DNA of 64,000 nucleotides, from contig NZ_QLKQ01000010.1 of assembly GCF_003349955.1 (NCBI RefSeq), forward strand, positions 1 through 64,000, read 5' to 3'. Position 1 is the stretch's first letter. Every line of letters starts with the position of its first letter. The stretch comes from Azospirillum brasilense. GTDB taxonomy: Bacteria; Pseudomonadota; Alphaproteobacteria; Azospirillales; Azospirillaceae. Positions 9,452 through 18,679 of the stretch are shown here, one piece after another. The position numbers and the translations under genes are program-made. The notes beneath the pieces were generated by a model. The model was not told the DNA's origin and did no database searches. It saw only the letters and a program-made list of their open reading frames with translations.

Positions 9452-10408
9452 TTACAGATGATGGGCGGCCAGGAAGGCGTCGATATCCGCCCACACCCGG
9501 TCGCGGACGTCGTCGCGCTCCATCAGCAGCTCGTGCTTGGAGTCGGGATGCTCCTTGAGCACGGCGTTGCCCAGCCGGGCGGCGGCCAACCGGTGCGACT
9601 CCGAGCGGACGACGGCGTCGGCGGGGGCGCTCAGCAGCAGGATGGGGGTCGTCACCCGCTCCAGCGGCGCCGTGAAGCGGATGTGGTCGGAGGCGCGCAG
9701 GGCCGCCCGCACCCAACCGAAGCTGACCCCGCCCACCCGCAGTTCGGGCCGGTCGCGGAAGGCGTCGTGATAGGTGGCGTAGCGGCGGGGGTCGGAGGTG
9801 ATCGGGTTGACCGGGGTGAACAGCCCCTCCACCGGGTCGTAATCGTGCTGGCCGAAGGCGTATTCGGCGGCCCGCCCGCGGGCGCAGAGGCGTTCGGCCA
9901 GCCAGACCGCCATGCGGCGCGGCACCGGGCCGGTGAAGATGTCGAACATCGGCGCCGTCAGCACCGCCGCGTCGCAGAGGGCCGGGTCGGGCGGCGCCGG
10001 GTCGCGCAGCAGGGCCATCAGGGCGACCAGCCCGCCCATGCTGTGGGCGACCAGCAGCAGCGGCCCGCGCTGCCGCGGCCTCACCACCCGCTCCACCACC
10101 TCCCGCAGGTCGCCGGCCAGGGTGTCGAAGCTGTCCAGGTGATGGATCTGGGGGTTGGGCAGGGGACGGTCGGACAGGCCCTGGTTGCGCCAGTCGAAGG
10201 CGAAGACCTCGAAGCCGCGGGCAAGCATCTCACCCGCCGTCTCGGCGTATTTCTCAATGAACTCCGCCCGGCCGGTCAGCAGCAGCGCGGTGCCACGCGG
10301 CGGGATGGTCGTGGCCGTCCAATGGGCGGTGCGCAGCCGGGTCCCATCCTCCATCGTCACCCAGCCGAACCGTGGCCCCACACCCAGATCCGCCACGCTC
10401 ACGGCCAT
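9452..10408 (-). CDS. alpha/beta hydrolase, lysophospholipase/monoglyceride-lipase type
   Basis: 318 residues. The start at 10408 is set by AAGGAG nine bases upstream; the frame runs open to 10642 but without plausible coding. Family features are the HG-loop equivalent [25 protein letters not shown], and the nucleophile elbow VAHSMGGL with Ser at about residue 120. A late His in [10 protein letters not shown] and an Asp in LSAPADAVV complete the expected triad. These hydrolases split lysophospholipids or monoglycerides. The protein lacks a signal peptide and is probably cytosolic. It is divergent from rlpA. Confidence 0.88.
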   Translation of the reverse strand: MAVSVADLGVGPRFGWVTMEDGTRLRTAHWTATTIPPRGTALLLTGRAEFIEKYAETAGEMLARGFEVFAFDWRNQGLSDRPLPNPQIHHLDSFDTLAGDLREVVERVVRPRQRGPLLLVAHSMGGLVALMALLRDPAPPDPALCDAAVLTAPMFDIFTGPVPRRMAVWLAERLCARGRAAEYAFGQHDYDPVEGLFTPVNPITSDPRRYATYHDAFRDRPELRVGGVSFGWVRAALRASDHIRFTAPLERVTTPILLLSAPADAVVRSESHRLAAARLGNAVLKEHPDSKHELLMERDDVRDRVWADIDAFLAAHHL

Positions 10409-10551
10409 TCCTGCGCGCTCCTTCATTGACGGGACGATTGAAGCATCAACGCACGGCGCGGGTCCAGCGTCCGGCGGCCGTCCGCCGGCCATCCAGTGGA
10501 ACCCCCGTCCTCTCCCAGGTGTTGTCGAGGTCCATTGGGAGGTACATTCGA

Positions 10552-11166
10552 ATGCACATGGCGCGTACACTGTCCCTGGCGCTTTGCGCCCTGTCCCTGA
10601 CCCTGTCCCCCATGGCCGCCGCCCAGGCCCAGCCTTCCTCAAAAGCGCAAAGCCCCAAGGACGCGTCGGTGCCGCCGATCGCCGTGGAGCGCACGGACGA
10701 GGGCGAGCCGGTCATCGTCCATGAGGGCGAGGCGTCCTTTTACGGCGGCTCGTTCCATGGGAAGAAGACGGCGAGCGGCGAGCGTTTCGACCAGAACAAG
10801 CCGACCGCCGCCTCGCGCGAGCTGCCGCTGGGCAGCAAGGTCACCGTGACCAACCAGGACAACGGCAAGAGCGTCGAGGTCATCGTCAACGACCGCGGCC
10901 CCTATGTGGACGGCCGGGTCATCGACCTGTCGAAGAAGGCCGCCAAGAAGCTCGACATGATCGAGGACGGCGTGGCCCCGGTGCGCGTCGAGGCCAAGCC
11001 GTCCGAACAGCCGACCGAGGCCGTGAAGGAGAAGATCGAGGCCAAGGCCGAGAAGGCCGACCAGACCCAGGTGGCGGAGCAGCCCGGCTCCCAGAAAAAG
11101 GGCGGCGCCGCCCTGTCGGGTTCGTCCGCCGCCGACCGGCAGAGCGGTTCGGGGTCCGACCGCTAA
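10552..11166 (+). CDS. rlpA: RlpA-type septal ring lytic transglycosylase
   Basis: 204 residues. GGGAGG lies nine bases before the ATG at 10552, and a signal peptide follows ([23 protein letters not shown]). The double-psi beta-barrel is clear: [19 protein letters not shown], then [12 protein letters not shown] and [20 protein letters not shown], with the catalytic-type Asp in NDRGP. RlpA cleaves denuded glycan strands at the septum. There is no SPOR domain; a charged Lys/Glu tail follows instead. The stop overlaps the convergent SDR gene by a few bases. Confidence 0.9.
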   Translation: MHMARTLSLALCALSLTLSPMAAAQAQPSSKAQSPKDASVPPIAVERTDEGEPVIVHEGEASFYGGSFHGKKTASGERFDQNKPTAASRELPLGSKVTVTNQDNGKSVEVIVNDRGPYVDGRVIDLSKKAAKKLDMIEDGVAPVRVEAKPSEQPTEAVKEKIEAKAEKADQTQVAEQPGSQKKGGAALSGSSAADRQSGSGSDR

Positions 11167-11984
11167 GCCCCCTCTCGCGGTGGGCGGACGGACCGGCCGG
11201 CGCGCTGCCCCCGGTCGAAGGCGGCCAGCAGCGCGCCCAGCCCGTCCGACGCCGCGTGGCGCGACCATAGGAAGGGACGCAGCATGTTGCGGGTGCCGAA
11301 GCCATGCACATGCACCGTACGGCGCCCCAAAGCCTGCAACCCTTCCCGCGCCACGTCCAGCGGATCGGCCGCCCCCGGCAGGGCGTTCAAGGCGAATCCG
11401 GCCCGCTTGCCGAAGGCGGTGCGGGTGGCGCCGGGGCACAGCACCAGCACATCCACCGGCTTGCGCTTCAGCTCCGTCGCCAGCGCCTCGCCATAGGCCA
11501 GGACGAAGCTCTTGCTGGCGCAATAGGTCCCGAGGAACGGGATCGGCTGGAAGGCCGCGGTGCTCGACAGCAGGATCAGCCCGGCCCGCCGGCCGTCGCG
11601 GGCCGCGCGTTCGATCATGCCGGGCAGCAGCGCACGGGTCAGCACCGTCGTCGCCACCACGTTCAGTTCCACCGTTGCCCGCTCCGCCTCCGGGCTGTTG
11701 TCGAGCACCGGCCCGAAGGCGCCGGACCCGGCGTTGTTGATGAGCAGGTCGATCTCCAGCGTCTGCGCCTTCTGGATCAGGGCGTTCCGCCCCGCGTCGG
11801 TGGTCAGGTCGGAGGCCAGCACCTCCACCCGGCGACCAGCGGACTCCAGCTCCGTCTTGGCGGTGTTGAGGGCCTCGGCGTTGCGGGCGGCCAGCAGAAG
11901 GCCGGTGTCGGGGGACAGGGCGTGGGCGAAGCCGGCGCCAATGCCGGAGGTGCCGCCGGTGACCAGCGCGAAGCGGTGGGGCAT
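11163..11984 (-). CDS. short-chain dehydrogenase/reductase
   Basis: 273 residues from the ATG at 11984. Classical SDR motifs: nucleotide-binding [11 protein letters not shown] at the N-terminus, NNAG at mid-protein, the catalytic Ser in LLSSTAAF and YCASK. The tail matches SDRs annotated as YqjQ/DltE-like. The substrate cannot be told from sequence. Only a weak ribosome-binding site is visible (GGAA). The upstream gap carries two dyads. Confidence 0.85.
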   Translation of the reverse strand: MPHRFALVTGGTSGIGAGFAHALSPDTGLLLAARNAEALNTAKTELESAGRRVEVLASDLTTDAGRNALIQKAQTLEIDLLINNAGSGAFGPVLDNSPEAERATVELNVVATTVLTRALLPGMIERAARDGRRAGLILLSSTAAFQPIPFLGTYCASKSFVLAYGEALATELKRKPVDVLVLCPGATRTAFGKRAGFALNALPGAADPLDVAREGLQALGRRTVHVHGFGTRNMLRPFLWSRHAASDGLGALLAAFDRGQRAGRSVRPPREGA

Positions 11985-12099
11985 GGGTCGGATTCCATCG
12001 CGGTTCGGGAGATGAAAGGTGACGGTTGGCCGCAGCGGCGCGAAGTCAAGCCATCCGCCCCCGAGTCGCCGCACATTCCGCGGTGCAGCAGGACGAATT

Positions 12100-12121
12100 G
12101 TCAGTACACATATCAACTGAC
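12100..12121. promoter_or_regulatory. dyad GTCAGT-N10-ACTGAC between divergent genes
   Basis: A perfect 6-bp inverted repeat with a 10-bp AT-rich spacer in the 377-bp gap between the SDR start and the MaoC gene. The geometry is that of an operator for a dimeric regulator, but no regulator gene lies next to it. Apart from this dyad and the palindrome at 12208-12223, I see nothing else in the gap. Confidence 0.35.
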
Positions 12122-12207
12122 GCCCCTCCGCACTTTTACTGTCACGGAACTGAAATCGCCGAGACCCAGGAAATAGGTGGGAAATAGGCAGAGCGCGTCG
12201 ACTGCCT

Positions 12208-12223
12208 CCTCTTTCGAAAGAGG
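12208..12223. repeat. perfect 16-bp palindrome followed by a T-tract
   Basis: CCTCTTTCGAAAGAGG at 12208-12223, then a 7-nt gap and TTTTTT. It could fold as a small hairpin, or be a weak terminator or protein-binding site upstream of the MaoC gene. Confidence 0.45.
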
Positions 12224-12361
12224 TTAGCGGTTTTTTCACTTTTTCAGGCGAGTCGTGTTGCCATCACGTGGTTGCAGTGCATATATCGCATTGCACCATA
12301 CGTGTTGTCGCACCGCACGGCCGGTGCTTCCGGCCGGTGCTTGATGAAAAGGAACCGCGGT

Positions 12362-12811
12362 ATGGATGATGTTCGCCAAGTCCTGAAGGACAACGAGGGC
12401 CACTGCATCGAGGATTTGACCGTCGGCATGACGGCGTCCTTCGCGAAGACGGTTACCGAGGCGGACATCGTGCTGTTCGCCGGCATCTCCGGCGACACCA
12501 ACCCGGTCCATCTGAACCAGGAATACGCCAGCGGCACCATGTTCCAGGGCCGCATCGCCCACGGCATGCTGAGCGTCAGCTTCATCTCGGCCGTTCTCGG
12601 CACCAAGCTGCCGGGGCCGGGCGCCATCTACATGAGCCAGACCGTGCGCTTCAAGGCGCCGGTGCGCGCCGGCGACACGGTGACCGCCCGCGCCACCGTC
12701 ACCGAGATCATCCCGGAGAAGCGCCGCGCCGTTGTCCGCACGGTCTGCACCGTCGGCGAAACAGTGGTGATCGAGGGTGAGGCCCTGCTGATGGTCCCCT
12801 CGCGCGGCTGA
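12362..12811 (+). CDS. MaoC-family (R)-specific enoyl-CoA hydratase
   Basis: 149 residues. AAGGA eight bases before the ATG at 12362 sets the start; the frame is open back to 12272. The hot-dog hydratase motif is clear: FAGISGDTNPVHLNQEYA (catalytic Asp and His) followed by GRIAHGMLSVSFISAVLG. PhaJ-type members feed (R)-3-hydroxyacyl-CoA from beta-oxidation into polyhydroxyalkanoate synthesis. That role would suit this genus but is inferred. No pha genes lie nearby. Confidence 0.88.
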   Translation: MDDVRQVLKDNEGHCIEDLTVGMTASFAKTVTEADIVLFAGISGDTNPVHLNQEYASGTMFQGRIAHGMLSVSFISAVLGTKLPGPGAIYMSQTVRFKAPVRAGDTVTARATVTEIIPEKRRAVVRTVCTVGETVVIEGEALLMVPSRG

Positions 12812-12976
12812 TCCCGCAGGCGAGCCCTCAACGATCGAAATGACCTGCCGGTCGCCGGTGCGTAGACCACGCGCCGGCACCGGTCTATATAAGACGCCCA
12901 TGGCATGGCCCGCCCCGGCGGGCCGCCATCGTTTCCGGGGGCCGTGCGCGGCCCGCAGACCATCAGGGCGTGACGC

Positions 12977-13933
12977 ATGCGATTGTTCCGACACACCGCC
13001 GACCTGCCGGAGGACGCCCGTGGGGCCGTCGTCGCCCTGGGCAACTTCGACGGGGTGCACCGCGGCCATCAGGCGGTGATCGCCACCGCCCAGCGGATCG
13101 CCCGCGATCTCGGCGCGCCCTCGGCGGTGATGACCTTCGAGCCGCACCCCCGCTCGGTCTTCCGCCCCGACGACGCCCCCTTCCGCCTGTCGCCCTTCCG
13201 CGTCAAGGCCCGCCACATCGAGGCGCTGGGCGTCGACCTGCTGTTCGTCTGCCATTTCGACGAGAGCTTCCTGCACAAGACCGCCGACGCCTTCATCCAG
13301 GAGGATCTGGTGGCCGGGCTGGGCGCGCGGCACGTCGTCTGCGGCTACGACTTCCTGTTCGGGCACGGCCGCGGCGGCGACCCTGCCCTGCTGCGGCAGG
13401 CCGGCGCGGCGCACGGCTTCGGCGTGACCGAGGTCGGGCCGGTGTCGGACGATGCGGAGAGCGTCTACTCCTCCACCCGCGTGCGCGACGCGCTGGTCGC
13501 CGGCAACCCGCGCGAGGCGGCCCGGCTGCTCGGTTCCCCCTGGGAGATCGAGGGGCGCGTGGAGCATGGCGACCACAAGGGCCGCACCATCGGCTTCCCC
13601 ACCGCCAACGTCGAGCTGGCCGACTATCTGCGCCCCGCCTTCGGCGTCTACGCGGTGCGCACCGGCGTGGACCAGGGGGCGGGCACGGTGTGGCGCGACG
13701 GCGTCGCCAACCTGGGCCGCCGCCCGACCGTGGGCGGAACGGTGGAGCGGCTGGAAACCCACATCCTCGACTTCGACGGCGACCTCTACGGCCAGCATCT
13801 GCGCGTGCAGCTCATCGAGTTCCTGCGGCCGGAGCGCAAGTTCGGCAGCTTCACCGAGCTGAAGGACCAGATCGTCCAGGACGCCGCCGCCGCCCGCGCC
13901 GTGCTGGCCAAGGAACCGCGGTCGGAGGGTTGA
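12977..13933 (+). CDS. ribF: bifunctional riboflavin kinase / FAD synthetase
   Basis: 318 residues. The N-terminal nucleotidyltransferase half has ALGNFDGVHRGHQAVI (HxGH-like) and the ISSSTRVR-like segment YSSTRVRDALVAG. The C-terminal flavokinase half has GRVEHGDHKGRTIGFPTANVE, with the GFPTAN motif. It converts riboflavin to FMN and then FAD. No FMN riboswitch is visible in the 165 bp upstream. The next ORF starts three bases after its stop. Confidence 0.96.
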   Translation: MRLFRHTADLPEDARGAVVALGNFDGVHRGHQAVIATAQRIARDLGAPSAVMTFEPHPRSVFRPDDAPFRLSPFRVKARHIEALGVDLLFVCHFDESFLHKTADAFIQEDLVAGLGARHVVCGYDFLFGHGRGGDPALLRQAGAAHGFGVTEVGPVSDDAESVYSSTRVRDALVAGNPREAARLLGSPWEIEGRVEHGDHKGRTIGFPTANVELADYLRPAFGVYAVRTGVDQGAGTVWRDGVANLGRRPTVGGTVERLETHILDFDGDLYGQHLRVQLIEFLRPERKFGSFTELKDQIVQDAAAARAVLAKEPRSEG

Positions 13934-13936
13934 GCG

Positions 13937-14113
13937 ATGGACCGCGTGATCCTTCTTCTCTTCATTCTGAACCAAGGCGGCCCGACCACCATCGAGTTCC
14001 AGACGATGGAGCAGTGCAAGGCCGCCGAGCCCGCCATCGTCCAGGCCTACCGCGAGATGACCGGCAACCCGGTGCTGACCCGCTGCATCGCGTTGGCGTT
14101 GCCGGGGAAGTGA
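13937..14113 (+). CDS. small conserved-looking protein, 58 aa
   Basis: The ATG lies three bases after the ribF stop, so it is probably translationally coupled; GGAGGG lies in the ribF 3' end. The peptide opens with a short hydrophobic segment (MDRVILLLFILN) and has two cysteines (EQCKAAE and TRCIALA) about 30 residues apart. That layout resembles small exported two-Cys proteins of alphaproteobacteria. Codon use matches its neighbours. No function is assigned. Confidence 0.6.
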   Translation: MDRVILLLFILNQGGPTTIEFQTMEQCKAAEPAIVQAYREMTGNPVLTRCIALALPGK

Positions 14114-14176
14114 GCCCCATGGACCGCCCACGGCGTTCCGGGTAACCTGACAGACGGATTCCACCGGGAGGGTCCC

Positions 14177-14659
14177 ATGCCCGACGGCCGCCTCTACGAC
14201 ACCGACTGGTACGCCTGGACCTTGGAGCAGGCCGCCGCGCTTCGTCGCATGGCGGAGACGCACGTCAACTCCGAGTTGGATCTGGAGAATCTGGCGGAGG
14301 AGGTCGAGAGCTTGGGCCGCAGCCAGGAAAGCGCGCTGGTCAGCGCCCTCACCCACGTCATCGAACATCTGTTGAAGCTGGAGCACTCGCCCGCCCCGGC
14401 GCCCCGCAACAAATGGATGCTCAGCGTCGTGGAGCAGCGCGGCCGGGCGGTCTACGCGCTGGAGGACAGCGGCACCCTGGCGCGCAAGGCGCCCGATCTT
14501 CTCCCGAAGGCGTGGAAGCAAGGACACCGGCTGGCGGTCAAGGCTCTGGAGCTGTTCGACGGCGTGGCGCCCGACGCCCTTCCCACCGATTGCCCCTACA
14601 GCCTCGCCCAGATTCTGGACGACGACTTCATCCCACCCAACCGGCACGGGCTGGGCTGA
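14177..14659 (+). CDS. DUF29 domain protein
   Basis: 160 residues. It has the typical DUF29 layout: LYDTDWYAWTLEQAAALR, then LDLENLAEEVESLGRSQ and ALTHVIEHLLKLEHSP. GGGAGG upstream supports the ATG at 14177. The family is all-helical and widespread in cyanobacteria and alphaproteobacteria, often in many copies, and has no established function. It lies between ribF and pyrE with no evident link to either. Confidence 0.85.
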   Translation: MPDGRLYDTDWYAWTLEQAAALRRMAETHVNSELDLENLAEEVESLGRSQESALVSALTHVIEHLLKLEHSPAPAPRNKWMLSVVEQRGRAVYALEDSGTLARKAPDLLPKAWKQGHRLAVKALELFDGVAPDALPTDCPYSLAQILDDDFIPPNRHGLG

Positions 14660-14741
14660 CCGGCAAGGTCCGGCCATTGCGATTCGCACGCCGGGGGGCT
14701 ACACACGGGGCAGTTTGAGCCTCCCTGGGAGCCGTTAGGCC

Positions 14742-15452
14742 ATGACCACCGCCGCCGCCCTGCCCGCCCCGACCAATGGTGACCGGGCCACGATTGCCGC
14801 CACCGCCGCGAAGATCCTGCTGGAAATCAAGGCGCTGCATTTCAACGCCGAGACGCCCTTCATCTTCACCTCCGGCTGGGCGAGCCCGGTCTACACCGAT
14901 TGCCGGCGCATCGTGTCCTTCCCGCGCGCCCGCAAGGCTCTGATGGACTTCGCCGTCCAGACCATCGAGCGCGAGATCGGCTACGAGAGCATCGACGCGG
15001 TGGCCGGCGGCGAGACGGCGGGCATCCCCTTCGCCGCCTGGATCGCCGAGCGGCTGGAACTGCCCATGCAATATGTCCGCAAGAAGCCGAAGGGCTTCGG
15101 GCGCAACGCCCAGATCGAGGGCGTGCTGACCGAGGGGCAGCGGGTCATCCTGGTCGAGGACCTCGCCACCGACGGCAAGAGCAAGGAGAACTTCGTCACC
15201 GCGCTGCGCAACGGCGGCGCCACGGTGACCGACAGCTTCGTGATCTTCCATTACGGCATCTTCCCGCAGTCGAAGACCAACATGGACCGCATCGGCGTCC
15301 GCCTGCACGAGCTGTGCACTTGGTGGGACGTGCTGAAGGTCGCCCGCGAGAACCAGTACTTCGACGAGAACACCCTGTCGGAGGTCGAGAAGTTCCTGAA
15401 CGACCCGGTCACCTGGTCCGCCGCCCACGGCGGCAAGGCCAGCTTCGACTGA
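14742..15452 (+). CDS. pyrE: orotate phosphoribosyltransferase
   Basis: 236 residues. The PRPP-binding loop [14 protein letters not shown] is the family signature. The N-terminal half has [17 protein letters not shown] and [17 protein letters not shown]. It transfers ribose-5-phosphate from PRPP to orotate in pyrimidine biosynthesis. It has the longer alphaproteobacterial form with a C-terminal extension. A probable promoter for ileS begins just after its stop. Confidence 0.96.
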   Translation: MTTAAALPAPTNGDRATIAATAAKILLEIKALHFNAETPFIFTSGWASPVYTDCRRIVSFPRARKALMDFAVQTIEREIGYESIDAVAGGETAGIPFAAWIAERLELPMQYVRKKPKGFGRNAQIEGVLTEGQRVILVEDLATDGKSKENFVTALRNGGATVTDSFVIFHYGIFPQSKTNMDRIGVRLHELCTWWDVLKVARENQYFDENTLSEVEKFLNDPVTWSAAHGGKASFD

Positions 15453-15473
15453 CGCACCCGGAGGCGCCGCGCC

Positions 15474-15501
15474 TTGACCGCACCGCCCACACCGCTAATA
15501 T
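15474..15501 (+). promoter_or_regulatory. putative sigma-70 promoter of ileS
   Basis: TTGACC (15474-15479), a 16-bp spacer and TAATAT (15496-15501) form the best promoter match in the pyrE-ileS gap. Confidence 0.55.
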
Positions 15502-15509
15502 CCCGCGCG

Positions 15510-15569
15510 ATGCTGCATCCGGCGTGGGTCATGGCGCGTATGGCGCGAATTACCAACCCGGCCTCCTGA
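15510..15569 (+). other. possible 19-codon upstream ORF in the ileS leader
   Basis: The ATG at 15510 lies about nine bases after the -10 element, almost where transcription should begin. It opens a 19-residue frame (MLHPAWVMARMARITNPAS) that stops at 15567-15569, inside a strong hairpin at 15557-15580. Only one Ile codon is present. Translation is unproven. Confidence 0.3.
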
Positions 15570-15580
15570 GGGGGGCCGGG
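15557..15580 (+). other. GC-rich hairpin in the ileS 5' leader
   Basis: CCCGGCC (15557-15563) pairs with GGCCGGG (15574-15580), and the stem is extended by TCC/GGG. There is no T-tract after it, so it is not a simple terminator. Confidence 0.5.
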
Positions 15581-15659
15581 ACCGCCTCGTTTGTGCGTGC
15601 GTCGGGGGCCTGACCGCTGCCGCCCGACGGTTCTGCTTCAGGTTCAGGATATCCCCGAC

Positions 15660-18515
15660 ATGACCCGCGACTACAAGTCCACCGTCTTCCTGCCCCGCAC
15701 CGACTTCCCCATGCGCGGCGGCCTGCCCACCAAGGAGCCGGAGCTGCTGAAGCGCTGGGAGGACATGGGCCTCTTCCAGCGGCTGCGCGAGACGGCGAAG
15801 GGCCGCGAGAAGTTCGTCCTGCACGACGGCCCGCCCTACGCCAACGGCAACATCCACATCGGCCACGCCGTCAACAAGGTGCTGAAGGACGTCATCGTCC
15901 GCTCGCGCCAGATGCAGGGCTTCGACTCCAACTACGTGCCCGGCTGGGACTGCCACGGCCTGCCCATCGAGTGGAAGATCGAGGAGAAGTACCGCGCCGA
16001 GGGCAAGGACAAGGACGAGGTCCCGCTCAACCAGTTCCGCGCCGAATGCCGCCAGTTCGCCCAGAAGTGGGTGGACGTGCAGGCCGGCGAGTTCCGCCGC
16101 CTGGGTGTGGAAGGCAACTGGGCCGACCCGTACCTGACCATGACGCTGCCCGCCGAGGCGCAGATCGTCCGCGAGATCCACAAGTTCGCCATGAACGGCG
16201 GCCTCTACAAGGGCGCCAAGCCGGTCATGTGGTCGGTGGTGGAGAAGACCGCGCTGGCCGAGGCGGAGATCGAGTACCACGACCACACCTCGACCACCGT
16301 CTTCGCGCGCTTCGCCATCTGGGGCTCGCCGGCGCCGGAGGTCGACGACGCCAACATCGTCATCTGGACGACCACCCCCTGGACCCTGCCGGGCAACCGC
16401 GCCATCGCCTTCGGCGACGAGATCGAATACGCGACCTACAAGGTGCTGGCGGTCGAGGAGGGCAGCCTCGCCGAGGTCGGTGAGCGGCTGGTCGTCGCCA
16501 CCGCGCTGGCCGAGAGCGTCTTCAAGGAAACCAAGATCACCGACGCGCGGCTGCTGCACCGCTTCCCCGGCTCGCGTCTGGCCGGCGGCTACTGTCACCA
16601 CCCGCTGACCCGCAGCGGCTACGACTTCAAGGTGCCGCTGCTGGCCGGCGACTTCGTCACCACCGACGCCGGCACCGGCTTCGTCCACATCGCCCCCGGC
16701 CACGGCGAGGACGACTTCCATCTCGGTCAGGCCAACGGCATCGAGGTGCCGCAGACGGTCGGCGAGGACGGGCGCTACTACGACCACGTCCCGCTGTTCG
16801 CCGGCCTGCGCGTCTACACCGCCGAAGGCAAGCCGGGCGAGGCCAACGGCGCCGTGCTGAAGGCCTTCCAGGAGGTCGGGGCGCTGCTCGCCAAGGGCCG
16901 GATCAAGCACAGCTACCCGCATTCCTGGCGGTCCAAGGCTCCGCTGATCTTCCGCACCACGCCGCAGTGGTTCATCTCCATGGAGACGAACGACCTGCGC
17001 AAGACGGCGCTGCAGGCGATCTCCGACACGACGTGGTTCCCGGCCCAGGGCGAGAACCGCATCCGCGCGATGATCGAGCAGCGCCCGGACTGGTGCATCA
17101 GCCGCCAGCGCGCCTGGGGCGTGCCGATCGCCCTGTTCGTCCGCAAGGACAACGGCGCCATCCTGCGCGACGCCGAGGTGTTCAACCGCATCGCCGACAT
17201 CTTCGAGAAGGAAGGCTCCGACGCGTGGTTCGCCCGCCCGGCGCAGGACTTCCTCGGCAACGCCTACCGCGCCGACGATTACGAGCAGGTCAGGGACATC
17301 GTCGACGTGTGGTTCGAGTCCGGCTCGACCCACGCCTTCGTCCTGGAGCAGCGGCCGGAGCTGAAGTGGCCGGCCTCGCTGTACCTCGAAGGCTCCGACC
17401 AGCACCGCGGCTGGTTCCACTCCTCGCTGCTGGAGAGCTGCGGCACGCGCGGCCGGGCGCCCTACGACGCGGTGCTGACGCACGGCTTCACGCTCGACGA
17501 GCAGGGCCGCAAGATGTCCAAGTCGCTGGGCAACGTGGTCGCCCCGCAGGAGGTTTGCGACAAGTACGGCGCCGACATCCTGCGCCTCTGGGTGGTCAGC
17601 ACCGACTACACCGAGGACCAGCGCATCGGGCCTGAGATCATCAAGTACCAGGCCGACCATTACCGCCGCCTGCGCAACACGCTGCGCTACATCCTCGGCG
17701 CGCTGGCCGACTACACCCCGGCGGAGCGCATCGCCGTCGCCGAGATGCCGGAGCTGGAGCGCTGGGTCCTGCACCGCCTGTCGGAGTTGGACGCGCTGAT
17801 CCGCGCGAAGATCGAGGCCTACGACTTCCACGACCTGTCGGTGGCGATCCACAATTTCTGCGCCGTGGAACTGTCGGCCTTCTACTTCGACGTCCGCAAG
17901 GACAGCCTCTACTGCGACGCGCCGGGCTCGGTCCGCCGCCGTTCGGTGCGCACGGTGATGGAGCATCTGCTCTCCACCCTGACCGCGTGGCTGGCCCCGA
18001 TCCTCTGCTTCACCGCGGAGGAGGCGTGGCTGGCCCGTCCCGAGGGGCTGACAGGCGTCGAGGGCTGGAGCGAGGAGAGCGTCCATCTGCGCGTCTTCCC
18101 GGCCATCCCGGCGGAGTGGCGCAACGACGATCTCGCCGCCAGGTGGGAGTCCATCCGCACCGTCCGCCGCACCGTCACCGGCGCGCTGGAGCTGGAGCGG
18201 GCCAACAAGAGGATCGGCTCGTCCCTGCAGGCGAACCCGACCGTCTTCGTGGACGCGGCGACCAAGGCGCTGCTCGACGGCGTGGACTTCGCCGAGATCT
18301 GCATCACCTCGCAGATCACCGTGGTGGAGGGCACGGCCCCCGAGGGCGCATTCGTCCTGCCCGACGTGGCCGGCATCGCGGTGGTGCCCGGCCTCGCCGA
18401 AGGGGGCAAGTGCGAGCGCTGCTGGAAGATCCTTCCGGAGGTCGGCACGAACGCCGCACACCCGACGCTGTGCCTCCGTTGCGCCGAAGCCGTGGACGCG
18501 GAACCGGCGTTCTAA
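15660..18515 (+). CDS. ileS: isoleucyl-tRNA synthetase
   Basis: 951 residues. The class I signature HIGH is at residues 66-69 (NGNIHIGHA) and KMSKS at 618-622 (GRKMSKSLGN). The editing domain lies between, with WTTTPWTLPGNRA. The C-terminal zinc-binding segment has CERCWKI and CLRCAEAV. The start MTRDYKSTVFLP at 15660 fits the bacterial-type enzyme; AGGA lies 11 bases upstream. The frame extends to 15591 but that part is leader. It is followed by lspA, a frequent ileS neighbour. Confidence 0.97.
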   Translation: MTRDYKSTVFLPRTDFPMRGGLPTKEPELLKRWEDMGLFQRLRETAKGREKFVLHDGPPYANGNIHIGHAVNKVLKDVIVRSRQMQGFDSNYVPGWDCHGLPIEWKIEEKYRAEGKDKDEVPLNQFRAECRQFAQKWVDVQAGEFRRLGVEGNWADPYLTMTLPAEAQIVREIHKFAMNGGLYKGAKPVMWSVVEKTALAEAEIEYHDHTSTTVFARFAIWGSPAPEVDDANIVIWTTTPWTLPGNRAIAFGDEIEYATYKVLAVEEGSLAEVGERLVVATALAESVFKETKITDARLLHRFPGSRLAGGYCHHPLTRSGYDFKVPLLAGDFVTTDAGTGFVHIAPGHGEDDFHLGQANGIEVPQTVGEDGRYYDHVPLFAGLRVYTAEGKPGEANGAVLKAFQEVGALLAKGRIKHSYPHSWRSKAPLIFRTTPQWFISMETNDLRKTALQAISDTTWFPAQGENRIRAMIEQRPDWCISRQRAWGVPIALFVRKDNGAILRDAEVFNRIADIFEKEGSDAWFARPAQDFLGNAYRADDYEQVRDIVDVWFESGSTHAFVLEQRPELKWPASLYLEGSDQHRGWFHSSLLESCGTRGRAPYDAVLTHGFTLDEQGRKMSKSLGNVVAPQEVCDKYGADILRLWVVSTDYTEDQRIGPEIIKYQADHYRRLRNTLRYILGALADYTPAERIAVAEMPELERWVLHRLSELDALIRAKIEAYDFHDLSVAIHNFCAVELSAFYFDVRKDSLYCDAPGSVRRRSVRTVMEHLLSTLTAWLAPILCFTAEEAWLARPEGLTGVEGWSEESVHLRVFPAIPAEWRNDDLAARWESIRTVRRTVTGALELERANKRIGSSLQANPTVFVDAATKALLDGVDFAEICITSQITVVEGTAPEGAFVLPDVAGIAVVPGLAEGGKCERCWKILPEVGTNAAHPTLCLRCAEAVDAEPAF

Positions 18516-18542
18516 TACGCGTTGCCGGAGCCTGCGCCTTAT

Positions 18543-18665
18543 CCCCTCTCCCCTCTGGGGAGAGGGTTAGGGTGAGGGGGTTCCGCCTCCTCGACGCGTC
18601 CGGCAAACGCGCACCCCCCTCACCCCAACCCTCTCCGCTCTATATATTTTTTTGTGGGGAGAGGG
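18543..18665. repeat. REP-like palindromic element B, right arm degenerate
   Basis: The left half is nearly identical to element A (CCCTCTCCCCTCTGGGGAG, then GGGTTAGGGTGAGGGGG). The right arm begins correctly (CCCCCCTCACCCCAACCCTC) but is broken by the AT-rich stretch TATATATTTTTTTGTGGGG before ending in AGAGGGAG. It lies between ileS and lspA and ends 15 bp before the lspA ATG, so the element forms most of the lspA 5' region. Confidence 0.88.
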
Positions 18666-18679
18666 AGCAGGAGCACTTC

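Noticed and set aside
12812-12976. FMN riboswitch upstream of ribF
   Set aside because: The conserved RFN-element segments are absent; only a GC-rich leader is visible.
15495-18461. 988-codon minus-strand open frame opposite ileS
   Set aside because: Same antisense artefact; ileS on the plus strand has all its catalytic motifs.
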